Translations under genes and position numbers: made by a program
Shown here: in pieces, positions 25,731 through 35,139 of the stretch
Layout: every line of letters begins with the position of its first letter
How positions within the stretch are numbered: the stretch's first letter is position 1
The notes under the pieces: model-generated
Told to the model about the DNA's origin: nothing
Database searches by the model: none
Seen by the model: only the letters and a program-made list of their open reading frames with translations
Source of the DNA: UBA6176 sp032119375
GTDB taxonomy: Bacteria; Verrucomicrobiota; Verrucomicrobiia; Limisphaerales; UBA9464
NCBI GenBank assembly: GCA_964430505.1
Contig: CAYSGH010000018.1
Span: forward strand, 1 to 62,713
Length of the DNA: 62,713 nt
Direction of reading: 5' to 3'

Positions 25731-25800
25731 CGGGCGAGGGGCGGGAAGCGGGGGGCGGGAGGCGGGGGGCGGGGGGCGGGGAACGAGGAGCGAGGATCGG
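25731..25800. repeat. Heptanucleotide repeat block, ten units (G-rich)
   Basis: Ten 7-bp units in perfect phase, consensus GGGGCGG (examples: CGGGCGA, GAAGCGG, GAGGCGG, GGAGCGA). The block begins 5 bp after the permease stop codon. C is fixed at position 5 and G at position 6 of every unit, while other positions vary by purine exchange. Confidence 0.9.
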
Positions 25801-25845
25801 GACGTGAAAGGGTTCATGAGGAGCGTTCTATCAGGGTGCTTGCAC

Positions 25846-25861
25846 GCCGGCTGGAGCCGGC
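25846..25861. repeat. Short palindrome GCCGGCT-GG-AGCCGGC
   Basis: A perfect 7-bp inverted repeat with a 2-nt spacer lies between the two heptad blocks. A palindrome of the same geometry but different sequence is found at 33249-33264. They may be members of a REP-like intergenic class. Confidence 0.5.
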
Positions 25862-25950
25862 CGTGGTCCAGGGCGCATGTTGGACGTGGCGGCGCCGATG
25901 GTAGGAAGGATGCGCATTTCAACGGCCCCGAGACGGCCCAGCGACGGCCC

Positions 25951-25985
25951 TGCCGCTCGCCGCTCACCGCTCACCGCTCACCGCT
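25951..25985. repeat. Heptanucleotide repeat block, five units, before a start codon
   Basis: TGCCGCT, CGCCGCT, CACCGCT, CACCGCT and CACCGCT lie in phase, followed by CGTC and ATG 25990. The nucleosidase mRNA leader is therefore made of this pyrimidine-rich repeat and has no Shine-Dalgarno. Confidence 0.85.
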
Positions 25986-25989
25986 CGTC

Positions 25990-26904
25990 ATGAACCCACT
26001 CCTACTTCTTCTGTCCATCGCGTTCCTCGCCTTGGGTTGCTCGGTACGTGCCGTCCCTCGGACGCGTTTTGTGGCGGTCATGGGGGCCTACAGCCCCGAG
26101 ATGCAGGCCAATCGCGCCGCCATCGCGGGCAACCGTGCCCCGCTTCATGTCTGGAACCACAACGGCGTCCGCTTCGAGCACCATCGCCTGGATGGGCTGG
26201 ACGTGCTGCTGTTCTCGTCCGGGGTCAGCATGGTGAACGCCGCGATGACGACGCAGCTCGCCCTGGAACGCTTCCACGTCACGCACGTCCTGTTTGCGGG
26301 CGTGGCCGGTGGCATCGATCCCGCGCGGCGCATCGGTGACGTCGTGATTCCCGAGCACTGGTTTCATCACAGCGAGGCCGTGTATGCGAACCCGCGCGCG
26401 GACGGTCCCGGGCACGTCCTGCCCTCGTACTTCAAGCCGCCCTACGAGAACTTTGGGTTCATCTACCCGGACAATGTCAGCGTCATCCGGTCCGGCATGG
26501 ACCAGCCCGCCGACGTGCCGTCGTTCCCGGCGGATTCCCGCTTGCTGGGCCTGGCGCGCGCCGCCATCGCGGATGTCCCGCCCCTGCGCTGGTCCACCAA
26601 CACGGCCGCCCTCCAGGTCGGCGGGGCGGGCATTTCCGGGCCTGTGTTCATGGACAACCGGGAATACCGCCGCTGGGCCTTCCGGGTGTGGAAGGCGGGC
26701 TGCCTTGACATGGAATCGACGGCGATCGCCCAGGTTTGCTGGGCCAACCAGAAGCCGTTTCTCGTGATCCGCAGCCTGAGCGACCTCGCAGGGGGGCAGG
26801 AGGGGATCAACGCCGCCGACACCACGGAGGTTCCCATCGCCACGCACGCCGCCGTGGTGCTTCGCGCCGTCCTGGCCCGGCTGGCCGCGTCGCCGTCGCC
26901 CTGA
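25990..26904 (+). CDS. Lipoprotein purine nucleosidase / phosphorylase
   Basis: 304-residue member of the PNP/UDP/MTA-SAH nucleosidase fold, predicted to split purine nucleosides to free base. The N-terminus is a lipoprotein signal (MNPLLLLLSIAFLALGC, lipobox LALGC), so the enzyme should be membrane-anchored outside the cytoplasm. Family marks are FVAVMGAYSPEM, SGVSMVNAAMTTQLAL, FAGVAGGIDPARRIGD, LDMESTAIAQVC and VIRSLSDLAGG (catalytic Asp). Cytosolic relatives lack the signal. Whether it uses water or phosphate is not visible. It sits 263 bp after the permease, separated by two repeat blocks, so it may have its own promoter. Confidence 0.88.
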   Translation: MNPLLLLLSIAFLALGCSVRAVPRTRFVAVMGAYSPEMQANRAAIAGNRAPLHVWNHNGVRFEHHRLDGLDVLLFSSGVSMVNAAMTTQLALERFHVTHVLFAGVAGGIDPARRIGDVVIPEHWFHHSEAVYANPRADGPGHVLPSYFKPPYENFGFIYPDNVSVIRSGMDQPADVPSFPADSRLLGLARAAIADVPPLRWSTNTAALQVGGAGISGPVFMDNREYRRWAFRVWKAGCLDMESTAIAQVCWANQKPFLVIRSLSDLAGGQEGINAADTTEVPIATHAAVVLRAVLARLAASPSP

Positions 26905-26914
26905 GTCAACGACC

Positions 26915-26937
26915 GCGCCTCCTCGTGCTGGAGGCGC
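26915..26937. terminator. Bidirectional stem-loop between convergent genes
   Basis: GCGCCTCC, 7-nt loop, GGAGGCGC: a perfect 8-bp stem in the 44-bp gap between the nucleosidase and the convergent HAD-like gene. There is no T-run, but the placement fits a shared terminator. Confidence 0.5.
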
Positions 26938-26948
26938 CACCCCGCCCG

Positions 26949-27677
26949 TCAGGGAAGCGGATGTCCCAGCAGCCGCTCGGCCAAGTCGCCCAGGTCCTCC
27001 AAGGGCGCATGGCCCGCCGCGAGGTCCGGCACCAGCGACAGCACCGCCACGCAACCCGCCAAAACCCCCGCGCGCGCATCCGCAGCGGACCCCGCGACCT
27101 TCACCACGCGTGCCCCGGTGCCCAGGTTGCATCGCCTGCGCGCCTCCTCCACTTGCCCAGGGCCAGGCCGGGGCACCAGCACCTCGTCCGCCCCCACCAG
27201 CGCATCCACCTTCCCGGGGCCACTCCATCCCACGGCGCGGATGAACGCCGCCGCCACGTCCCCGTCGAGTTCCGTGTCGATGGCGACTTGGATGCCCTGG
27301 GCGCCCAATTCCGCCATCAGCGTCTCGGCGCCAGGTTGGACACGGAGGTTGCCGGCCAACTTCACGGACTCCATGAGCCGCATGCGAAAGTCCTCATGGA
27401 CCGCCGTCACCAACGGGCGCACGACGTCCGGCGCAAGTCGTGTCTCGCCCGTCACCCACTCCTGCAAGGCCGCACGCGTGGGCAACTCCGCCAATCGAGC
27501 CACGTCGTGGTCGCCGGCGGGGAGGTCTGCGTCGGACAAGGCCGCCGCAAGGCAGGCCCGCACCCGTTCTCGTTCCGGGCACAACCCGCCGAGGAGATCG
27601 ATGACGACCAGGTCGGGATTCCGGATGGAATCCGCGACGGAACGCCCTGCGGCGTCATGGGGGACAACGGCATGCAT
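26949..27677 (-). CDS. HAD-like / phosphonatase-like protein
   Basis: 242-residue protein with the outline of the haloacid dehalogenase fold. Motif I reads VVIDLLGGL, motif II is near VAIDTELDGD, there is a KVDALVGADEV region, and the C-terminal acid/glycine region includes AGCVAVLSLV. The pattern resembles phosphonoacetaldehyde-hydrolase-like members (GRPGPGQVEEARRR in place of the usual GRPxP helix). In motif I the second catalytic Asp is replaced by Leu (D-L-L-G-G), so activity may be altered. It is convergent with the nucleosidase gene and divergent from the FAD oxidoreductase. The substrate is unknown. Confidence 0.6.
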   Translation of the reverse strand: MHAVVPHDAAGRSVADSIRNPDLVVIDLLGGLCPERERVRACLAAALSDADLPAGDHDVARLAELPTRAALQEWVTGETRLAPDVVRPLVTAVHEDFRMRLMESVKLAGNLRVQPGAETLMAELGAQGIQVAIDTELDGDVAAAFIRAVGWSGPGKVDALVGADEVLVPRPGPGQVEEARRRCNLGTGARVVKVAGSAADARAGVLAGCVAVLSLVPDLAAGHAPLEDLGDLAERLLGHPLP

Positions 27678-27826
27678 GATGAGGGACGCCCGTGGGGCAT
27701 CGGATGTATTCCCGTCATGCTAGCTTCCCGGCCGCTCCCCCGAGCAAAGGTTGCGTGGCCTTTCGGTGACAAAACGGGAACGGGCCGTCGTTGCGCGCGG
27801 GCCGCCGGGTATGGACGAATAGGCGC

Positions 27827-29518
27827 GTGAAACGACGTGACTTCATCCTGCGGACTTCGAGCGCCTCCGTGGCGTGGCTTGCCGCGATGCGTGCCTCGGC
27901 GGCGATGGGGCGCGAGGTCGTGGCCGACCTGGTGATCGTGGGCGGCGGGGTGGGGGGCTGCGCGGCCGCCCTCGCCGCGTGCCGTGCCGGGCTCCGTGTG
28001 GTGCTGACCGAGGAGACCGACTGGCTCGGCGGCCAACTCACGGCGCAGGCCGTCCCTCCCGACGAGCACCCGTGGATCGAGTCCCATGGTTGCACGGCGT
28101 CGTACCGCCGGTTTCGCGAGGGCGTGAGGCAGTTCTACCGGGAGCACTTCCCGTTGCTGCCCGGTCCCCGGGCCGACGCGCGACTGAACCCCGGCAACGG
28201 ATGGGTCTCACGCCTCTGCCACGAGCCCAGGGTCGCGCTCGCCGTCTTGCAGCAGATGCTGGCCCCGCACGTGGCCTCCGGCCGTCTTCGCGTCCTGCTG
28301 CGGACGCGTCCGGTCGCCGCGGAGAGCGACGGGGACCGCGTCCGCGCGGTGACGGTGGAGACGGAGGGTGACAGCCGTCGGGCGTTGGTGGCCCCGTGGT
28401 TCGTGGACGCGACCGAGCTGGGCGACCTGTTGCCGTTGGCGGGGGTGGAGCATGTGGTGGGCGCGGAGTCGCGGGCCGAGACGGGCGAGGATCATGCGCC
28501 GGAGCAAGCGGACCCGATGGACCAGCAGGCGCTGACGTGGTGCTTCGCCGTGGACCACTGCGAGGGCGAGGATCACGTGATCCCCCGGCCGGAGCGCTGG
28601 TCCTTTTGGCGCGACTACGTGCCTGCGATGAGCCCGGCATGGCCGGGGCGGTTGTTGTCCTGGGAATGCTCGCATCCCATCACGCTCAAGCCGCGTTCGT
28701 TCGCGTTTGACCCCACGGGCCGCGCAGCCGGGTACAACCTTTTCACGTATCGTCGCATCGCCGACGCGGCGCAGTTTGCGACGGGCACCTACCGCTCCGG
28801 CATCTCCCTCGTCAACTGGCCCCAGAACGACTACTGGCTCGCCCCGATCGTCGGGCCCGGCGTGACCCCGGCGCAGGTGGCGGAACGGCTCCGCGACGCG
28901 CGGCAACTCAGCCTGTGCCTCCTGTACTGGATGCAAACGGAGGCCCCGCGCCCCGACGGCGGCACGGGCTGGAAGGGCCTGCGGCTGCGGGACGACGTGG
29001 GCGACGGGCCGGATGGTCTCGCCAAGGCGGTGTACGTGCGCGAGGCGCGCCGGATTCGGGCCGAGTTCACCGTCACCGAGCGCCACGTCGGCGAGGAGGC
29101 GCGCATCCGCGAGACCGGCAAGCCCAAGGAGGACGTGGTGGCGACGCCCTTCCCGGATTCCGTGGGCGTGGGGGCCTACCGGATCGACCTGCATCCCTCG
29201 ACGTCGGGCCGGAACTACGTGGACCTGGGCTCGTTGCCGTTCCAGGTGCCGCTGGGGGCGTTGATCCCGCGGCGCGTGGAGAACGTCCTCGCCGGCGGCA
29301 AGAACCTCGGCGTGACGCACATCACCAACGGCTGCTACCGGCTGCACCCGGTCGAGTGGAACATCGGCGAGGCGGCGGGCGCGCTGGCGGCATTCTGCAA
29401 GGCGCGCAACGTTGCCCCCCGCGCCGTGCGCAACCAACCCAAGGTCCTCGCGGACTTCCAGCAACGGATTCGAAGCGACGGCTTCGAGACCGAATGGCCG
29501 CGCACCCGGCCGTTGTGA
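27827..29518 (+). CDS. Tat-exported FAD-dependent oxidoreductase
   Basis: 563-residue flavoprotein of the FAD-dependent oxidoreductase group common in Planctomycetes and Verrucomicrobia. GTG 27827 gives a twin-arginine signal (VKRRDFILRTSSASVAW... ASA). The Rossmann motif DLVIVGGGVGGCAAALAA follows near residue 40, then TEETDWLGGQLTAQAV. The C-terminal FAD closure includes NVLAGGKNLGVTHITNG and EWNIGEAAGALAAF. The substrate is unknown. A start at 27791 would place 12 residues before the Tat motif. The 149-bp upstream space, shared with the divergent HAD-like gene, shows no clear promoter. Confidence 0.83.
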   Translation: MKRRDFILRTSSASVAWLAAMRASAAMGREVVADLVIVGGGVGGCAAALAACRAGLRVVLTEETDWLGGQLTAQAVPPDEHPWIESHGCTASYRRFREGVRQFYREHFPLLPGPRADARLNPGNGWVSRLCHEPRVALAVLQQMLAPHVASGRLRVLLRTRPVAAESDGDRVRAVTVETEGDSRRALVAPWFVDATELGDLLPLAGVEHVVGAESRAETGEDHAPEQADPMDQQALTWCFAVDHCEGEDHVIPRPERWSFWRDYVPAMSPAWPGRLLSWECSHPITLKPRSFAFDPTGRAAGYNLFTYRRIADAAQFATGTYRSGISLVNWPQNDYWLAPIVGPGVTPAQVAERLRDARQLSLCLLYWMQTEAPRPDGGTGWKGLRLRDDVGDGPDGLAKAVYVREARRIRAEFTVTERHVGEEARIRETGKPKEDVVATPFPDSVGVGAYRIDLHPSTSGRNYVDLGSLPFQVPLGALIPRRVENVLAGGKNLGVTHITNGCYRLHPVEWNIGEAAGALAAFCKARNVAPRAVRNQPKVLADFQQRIRSDGFETEWPRTRPL

Positions 29519-29573
29519 AACCCGCCCAAGGCCGCGCTTTGCCACCCCGCCGGTCGTCGGTAGCCTGACGCGC

Positions 29574-30641
29574 ATGGCAATGGAACTCCGGGACTCGCAC
29601 GGCCGGGTGATGCGCGACCTGCGGGTCAGCGTCACCGACCGTTGCAACTTTCGGTGTTTGTACTGCCTCCCGGAGACGGAGGAGGCCGCCAACTTCTACC
29701 GCACGCGCTGGGCCGGCGCGCCCGGTGGCCTCCCCGCCACCCGGCCCATCGCCTACGAATGGAAGCCCCGCGCCGAGCTGCTCTCCTACGAGGAGATCGA
29801 GCGCGTCGTCCGCGTGGCCGCCGCCCTCGGCATCGACAAGGTCCGCGTCACGGGCGGCGAGCCCCTCCTTCGCCAGGGGGTCGAGGGCCTCGTTGGAAGC
29901 CTCGCCCGCATCCCGGGCGTCCGCGACCTCGCCATGACCACCAACGGATTCCTTTTCCCGTCCAAGGCGCAGGCCCTTCGGGAGGCCGGGCTGCACCGGG
30001 TCAGCTTCAGCATGGACTCGCTGGATCCTGCCAACTTCCGCCGCATGACGGGGCGCGACGGGCTCTCGGGCGTCCTCGAAGGAATCCAGCTCGCGCGGCG
30101 CCTGGGCTTCGCGCCCATCAAGGTCAACGCCGTCGTCATTCGCGGCATGAACGACCATGAGGTGGAGGACCTCGCCGCGTTCGCCCACGAGCATGACCTC
30201 TCCATGCGGTTCATCGAGTTCATGCCCCTCGACTCCAGCCGCGCATGGCAACGCGACCTCGTCGTCCCGGGCTCCGAGATCCTCCGTCGCCTCAACGCCC
30301 GTTGGAGCCTCGTCCGCGTCGAGGCCCCCGACCGCCCCAGCGAGACGGCGCGCCGATGGCGGTTCCCGGATGGCCGTGGCGAGATCGGTGTCATTGCGCC
30401 CGTCAGCGAGCCTTTCTGCGGCCACTGCAACCGGATCCGCCTCACCGCCGACGGCAAGGTCCGAACCTGCCTGTTCAGCCTTGTTGAGCACGACCTGCGC
30501 CCCCTGCTTCGCGGCGGGGCCTCGGATGACGACCTGGCGCTCCGCCTGGTGGAGATCGTCCGCGGGAAGGAGGCCGGGCATCGCATCGGGAAGCCGGACT
30601 TTGTCCAGCCCGCCCGCACCATGAGCTGCATCGGTGGCTGA
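29574..30641 (+). CDS. moaA: GTP 3',8-cyclase MoaA
   Basis: 355-residue radical-SAM enzyme for the first step of molybdenum cofactor synthesis. The SAM cluster motif CNFRCLYC is near residues 24-31. The GGEP motif (VRVTGGEPLLR) follows, then the second cluster (CGHCNRIRLTADGKVRTC) and the conserved C-terminal Gly-Gly. Between the first cluster and the usual LS(Y/F)EE segment lies an insertion of about 20-25 residues (containing NFYRTRWAGAPGG) that standard MoaA lacks. ATG 29574 is chosen because the protein then begins with the usual LRDSHGR...LRVSVTDRCNF. No other moa gene is in the window. Confidence 0.92.
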   Translation: MAMELRDSHGRVMRDLRVSVTDRCNFRCLYCLPETEEAANFYRTRWAGAPGGLPATRPIAYEWKPRAELLSYEEIERVVRVAAALGIDKVRVTGGEPLLRQGVEGLVGSLARIPGVRDLAMTTNGFLFPSKAQALREAGLHRVSFSMDSLDPANFRRMTGRDGLSGVLEGIQLARRLGFAPIKVNAVVIRGMNDHEVEDLAAFAHEHDLSMRFIEFMPLDSSRAWQRDLVVPGSEILRRLNARWSLVRVEAPDRPSETARRWRFPDGRGEIGVIAPVSEPFCGHCNRIRLTADGKVRTCLFSLVEHDLRPLLRGGASDDDLALRLVEIVRGKEAGHRIGKPDFVQPARTMSCIGG

Positions 30642-30775
30642 CACCGGGCCTGTTCCACGAAAAGAGCCGGAGGCCGAGGGCTCCCGCCGTCGTCACCGGG
30701 ACCAGGACCAGCTGCGGGTTGAGCGGACTTGCGGCGCGACGGGGCGGGGGAGGACGGCCGGGACTCCCGACAGGG

Positions 30776-32266
30776 CTACCGTCCCTGGACCCAGCGCAGC
30801 AGCTCGATGAGGCGCGGCGGCTGGCCCGTGCGCAGGATGGCCAGGCGGAAGATGCGCCCGCAGGCCCAAAGCAGGAACACGTCGAAGGCCACCAACAGCA
30901 CGCCCGTCCCGACCACGTCCAGCCACGGGGGGGACGCCGCGATGCGGTTCATCATGACGAACGGCGTGTAGATCGGGATCCACGACGTCACGGTCGCGAT
31001 CGGGCCGTTGGGATCCCTCGGGATGAAGGGCATCAGGAACATCGGGACCATCAGCACGATCATCACCGGGCCCATGAGGTTCTGGGCGTCCTTCAGCGTG
31101 TTGCACAACGAACCGATGGTGAGGAACACGGTGGCATAGGCGATGTAGCCCAGGACGAAGTAGCCTCCGAAGGCCGGGAGCAACCAGCTCGAACGCAGGA
31201 GACCGGCCACGTCGGCCGCGATGTTGCCCGCCCCGCCGGACGCCGCCCCGGCGGGAAGGAAGAGGGAGGCCACGATGCCCATGCCAAAGATGGAGCCCAC
31301 CCACGCCAGCATCATCACCCCGCCGGTCATCATCACCCCGAGCAGCTTCCCGAGCATCAGCTCGTGCGGCGTCACGCTCGACAGCAACACCTCGATGATG
31401 CGGTTCGACTTCTCCTCGATCACCGAGTTCAGGAGCATCTGGGACACCGCGAAGATCGACACCCACAGCAGGTACACGAAGAAGCTCGGCGCCCATTGGC
31501 GGATGCGGTCCTTCATCCCCACGCGCTCGTCCCCCGCCGCCTTGCGCGGGTCCAGCTCCGTCACCGGCGCCCGCCGCGCCTCCACGCGCGCCACGATGGC
31601 CGGGTCCACGCCCAGCGACCGGTATTCGCGCCCCTGCAGCTCCTCGGTGACGATGCGTTGCAACGTGTCGCGCAGCCCCGTGTCCGCCTGGTTCTCGCCC
31701 CAGTACCGGATGGCCGACGCCGGGCCGTTCGTGGCCCCGAGGCCGCGCGGGATGATCACGGCGGCGAAGAGCTTGGGCGTGGGCGAGGCCTCGGTGCGCG
31801 GCAGCGTGCGTTCCCCCCGAAGCCATGGCCGCAACTGGGCCTCCAGGAGCGTCGGCTCGGCCGTGCCATCCACGCCCTCCGGCAAGGGAACCTCGAGCCA
31901 TGCGGGCCGTGACGTTTTCCCCGGGACGGATGGCGCGTCGCTGGTCGCGGCCGCGTCCGGGCCCGAAGCAGCCTCCAACGCCTCGGCTGCGCCCGGGTTG
32001 TTGGCGGCTTGCGCCATGGCGCGCCGCGCCTCGTCCAGCTCGCCTTGCCGGCGCCGGGCCAGTTCCTTGCGGATGATGGGCGCGAACGACCCGTCCTGGT
32101 CCACGAGGACGAAGTGCCGCGTCGAGACCCCCTTGGCCATGAGCAACGCCGGCACCGTCGATGCCACCGCGATGATCAACGGGAACAGCAGGATCCCAAT
32201 CCAGAACCCCTTGGTCCGGGCGTTCTCCATGAACTCGCGCCAACCCACCCGCCACACGTACTTCAT
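30776..32266 (-). CDS. ABC transporter permease, ABC-2 / NatB type
   Basis: 496-residue membrane subunit of an ABC exporter. It has an N-terminal membrane segment (FWIGILLFPLIIAVAS), a large extracytoplasmic domain of about 200 residues and five or six C-terminal hydrophobic helices. The conserved VIEEKSNRIIEVLLSSVTPHELMLGK is given here only in part (EEKSNRIIEVLLSSV), typical of NatB and related ABC-2 proteins. The substrate is unknown; sodium, lipid or peptide export are possibilities. Its ATG overlaps the stop of the ATPase gene by 4 bp. It is convergent with moaA, with 134 bp between. Confidence 0.87.
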   Translation of the reverse strand: MKYVWRVGWREFMENARTKGFWIGILLFPLIIAVASTVPALLMAKGVSTRHFVLVDQDGSFAPIIRKELARRRQGELDEARRAMAQAANNPGAAEALEAASGPDAAATSDAPSVPGKTSRPAWLEVPLPEGVDGTAEPTLLEAQLRPWLRGERTLPRTEASPTPKLFAAVIIPRGLGATNGPASAIRYWGENQADTGLRDTLQRIVTEELQGREYRSLGVDPAIVARVEARRAPVTELDPRKAAGDERVGMKDRIRQWAPSFFVYLLWVSIFAVSQMLLNSVIEEKSNRIIEVLLSSVTPHELMLGKLLGVMMTGGVMMLAWVGSIFGMGIVASLFLPAGAASGGAGNIAADVAGLLRSSWLLPAFGGYFVLGYIAYATVFLTIGSLCNTLKDAQNLMGPVMIVLMVPMFLMPFIPRDPNGPIATVTSWIPIYTPFVMMNRIAASPPWLDVVGTGVLLVAFDVFLLWACGRIFRLAILRTGQPPRLIELLRWVQGR

Positions 32267-33189
32267 CGAAAGCTCGCCTCCCGGGCCGAAGGCCCCACCA
32301 ACGCCATGAACACGTCGTGCAGGCTCGGCTCGGCCGCGTCGAACGAACGCAGCCGGATGGACCGCTCAAAGCAGGCCCTCAGCACGTCCTGCGGGTCCGC
32401 CCGCTCCGCCAACGTCACCTGCCACCGCGCCGGCCCCGTCGCGTGAAGCCCCGCCACGCCCGCCAGTCCCGCCAGCGCGCCGGGGTCGTCGTCGGTCTCG
32501 ATCTTCACCACGCGCGGCACCACCCGGCGCGCCTCGGGCACGGTGCCGTCAAACAAGGCGCGGCCGCGGGCGATGATGACGAGGCGGTCGCACAGCCGCT
32601 CCGCATGCTGCATCACGTGGGTGCTGAACAACACGGTCCGCCCACGCGCCCGCAGGTCCTGCACGATTTCCTCGAGCACGCCTTGGTTGACGGGGTCGAG
32701 CCCCGAGAAGGGCTCGTCCAGGATCACGAGTTCCGGGTCATGCGCGATGCTGGCCAGCACCTGGACCTTTTGGCCCATGCCCTTGGACAGGGCCTCCGTC
32801 CGGGCCTCCGCGAAGTCCTTGAGCCCGTATCGTTCGAGCAGCTCGAACGCACGCCGCCGCGCGTCCAGGCGGGACATCCCCTTCAGCCCGGCAAAGTACG
32901 CGATCACGGACCAGGCCTTCATCTTCTTGTAGAGGCCCTTTTCCTCCGGCAGGTAGCCGACCCGCCCGCGCACTTCCAAGGCCGATGCCGCCCCTAGCAC
33001 CCGGATCGTTCCCGACGTCGGCCGGAGGATGTCGAGGATCATGCGCAGGGTTGTCGTCTTGCCGGCGCCATTCGGGCCAAGGAAGCCGTAGATGCAGCCC
33101 CGTGGCACCCGTAGGGACAGGCCATCCACGGCGGTGAAGTCGCCATATCGCTTCGTGACCGTGTCCAATTCCAGAGCGGGCCCGTCCAT
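32263..33189 (-). CDS. ABC transporter ATPase, NatA type
   Basis: 308-residue ATP-binding subunit paired with the adjacent permease. Walker A is GPNGAGKTT near residue 39, the Q-loop region reads VGYLPEEKGLY, the signature is the variant LSKGMGQKVQ, Walker B is LVILDEPFSGLDP and the switch is STHVMQHAE. The C-terminal extension of about 90 residues fits DUF4162-type exporter ATPases. ATG 33189 is chosen over a non-ATG start six codons upstream. The 285-bp space upstream, shared with gapA, holds a short palindrome and a possible gapA promoter. Confidence 0.9.
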   Translation of the reverse strand: MDGPALELDTVTKRYGDFTAVDGLSLRVPRGCIYGFLGPNGAGKTTTLRMILDILRPTSGTIRVLGAASALEVRGRVGYLPEEKGLYKKMKAWSVIAYFAGLKGMSRLDARRRAFELLERYGLKDFAEARTEALSKGMGQKVQVLASIAHDPELVILDEPFSGLDPVNQGVLEEIVQDLRARGRTVLFSTHVMQHAERLCDRLVIIARGRALFDGTVPEARRVVPRVVKIETDDDPGALAGLAGVAGLHATGPARWQVTLAERADPQDVLRACFERSIRLRSFDAAEPSLHDVFMALVGPSAREASFR

Positions 33190-33248
33190 GTCCACGGCCA
33201 ACAACACACCCGCCCGGCTGAAGTTTCAACGATGGAGGCGGTCGCCGA

Positions 33249-33264
33249 CAGGCCTTGAGGCCTG
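33249..33264. repeat. Short palindrome CAGGCCT-TG-AGGCCTG
   Basis: A perfect 7-bp inverted repeat with a 2-nt spacer in the divergent space between the ABC exporter and gapA. It has the same geometry as 25846-25861. Confidence 0.5.
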
Positions 33265-33407
33265 CGTTGGAGCGGGTCATGGGCAAGGGCCGGCCTGCGC
33301 GGTGCGGGCGGACAAGCGAGGCCACGCTCGTCGGCCACGCTTGGACCAGCGGCTCCCGGTGGTCGCCACGCCACGTCGCTGCAAGGGGTCCCCGCCGGAG
33401 GAATCCG

Positions 33408-33435
33408 TTGACCCATTGGGGCTCACCGATAGTCT
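33408..33435 (+). promoter_or_regulatory. gapA: Possible sigma-70-type promoter of gapA
   Basis: TTGACC (33408-33413), 16 nt, TAGTCT (33430-33435). The -35 matches 5 of 6 consensus bases while the -10 is poor. It lies about 40 bp before ATG 33475, in a locally AT-richer stretch (GAGTTAACTCC). Confidence 0.35.
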
Positions 33436-33474
33436 GCCCTTCCGGTTTGAGTTAACTCCAAGTATTCGAGAACT

Positions 33475-34524
<1,050 letters not shown>

Positions 34525-34542
34525 CGTCCCTTCCTCCCTCCA

Positions 34543-34577
34543 GGGCGGGCGCGGGACAATCCCACGCCCGCCCTTTT
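34543..34577 (+). terminator. Rho-independent terminator of gapA
   Basis: GGGCGGGCGCGGG, 5 nt, CCCACGCCCGCCC, then TTTT: a 13-bp stem with one G-A mismatch, 19 bp after the gapA stop. It is the clearest intrinsic terminator in the window. Confidence 0.85.
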
Positions 34578-34629
34578 GCTTGCGCCTTGCCCCTCCCGCC
34601 AGCGCCTCCGGCTCCCCGCCTCCCCCGTC

Positions 34630-35139
34630 ATGTCTCCTCCCTCCGCCATCGCCGCGATGGCTCGCAACCGCGTGGTGGGCCATGCCAACCGGATCCCATG
34701 GCACCTGCCCGGCGACTTCCGGTGGTTCAAGCAGTCCACCCTCGGCGGCATCCTCCTGATGGGGCGGCGCACCTTTGAGTCCATTGGGCGTCCCTTGCCC
34801 GGACGCGAGACCTTCATCCTGTCCCATTCCGGCTATGCCGCGCCGGGCGCGCGCACCTTCCCGGACCTTCCCTCCGTGGCTCGGGCGTTGGTGGGCGACC
34901 CGCGCCCGGTCTGGGTTTGCGGCGGCGCCGAGGTCTATCGCCAGTGCTTGCCCTACTGCCGCGAGCTGTACCTGTCGCTCGTGGATGCCGAGCCCGAGGG
35001 CGACGCGTGGTTTCCTCCGTTCGAGGATCGGTTCCAAGACGTCGGCGAGGTCCATCGCGACCCAGGCTTCGTCGTTCACAAGTTTGTCCAAGCCCATCCC
35101 GTCCCATGGCCTGGCTCGTCGGAAAACGCCGTTGGTTGA
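34630..35139 (+). CDS. folA: Dihydrofolate reductase
   Basis: 169-residue NADPH-dependent enzyme that makes tetrahydrofolate. Family marks are IAAMARNRVVGHANRIPWHLPGD (cited in part as RIPWHLPGD), FKQSTLGG, LLMGRRTFESIGRPLPGR and VWVCGGAEVYRQCLPYC. Length is typical. ATG 34630 is chosen; a TTG at 34576 lies in the T-run of the gapA terminator and is not credible. The 3' end overlaps the start of the C39-like peptidase gene by 34 bp. Confidence 0.93.
   Translation: MSPPSAIAAMARNRVVGHANRIPWHLPGDFRWFKQSTLGGILLMGRRTFESIGRPLPGRETFILSHSGYAAPGARTFPDLPSVARALVGDPRPVWVCGGAEVYRQCLPYCRELYLSLVDAEPEGDAWFPPFEDRFQDVGEVHRDPGFVVHKFVQAHPVPWPGSSENAVG

Noticed and set aside
34576..34629. TTG 34576 as the folA start
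   Set aside because: It is in the T-run of the gapA terminator, and the added residues do not match dihydrofolate reductase.
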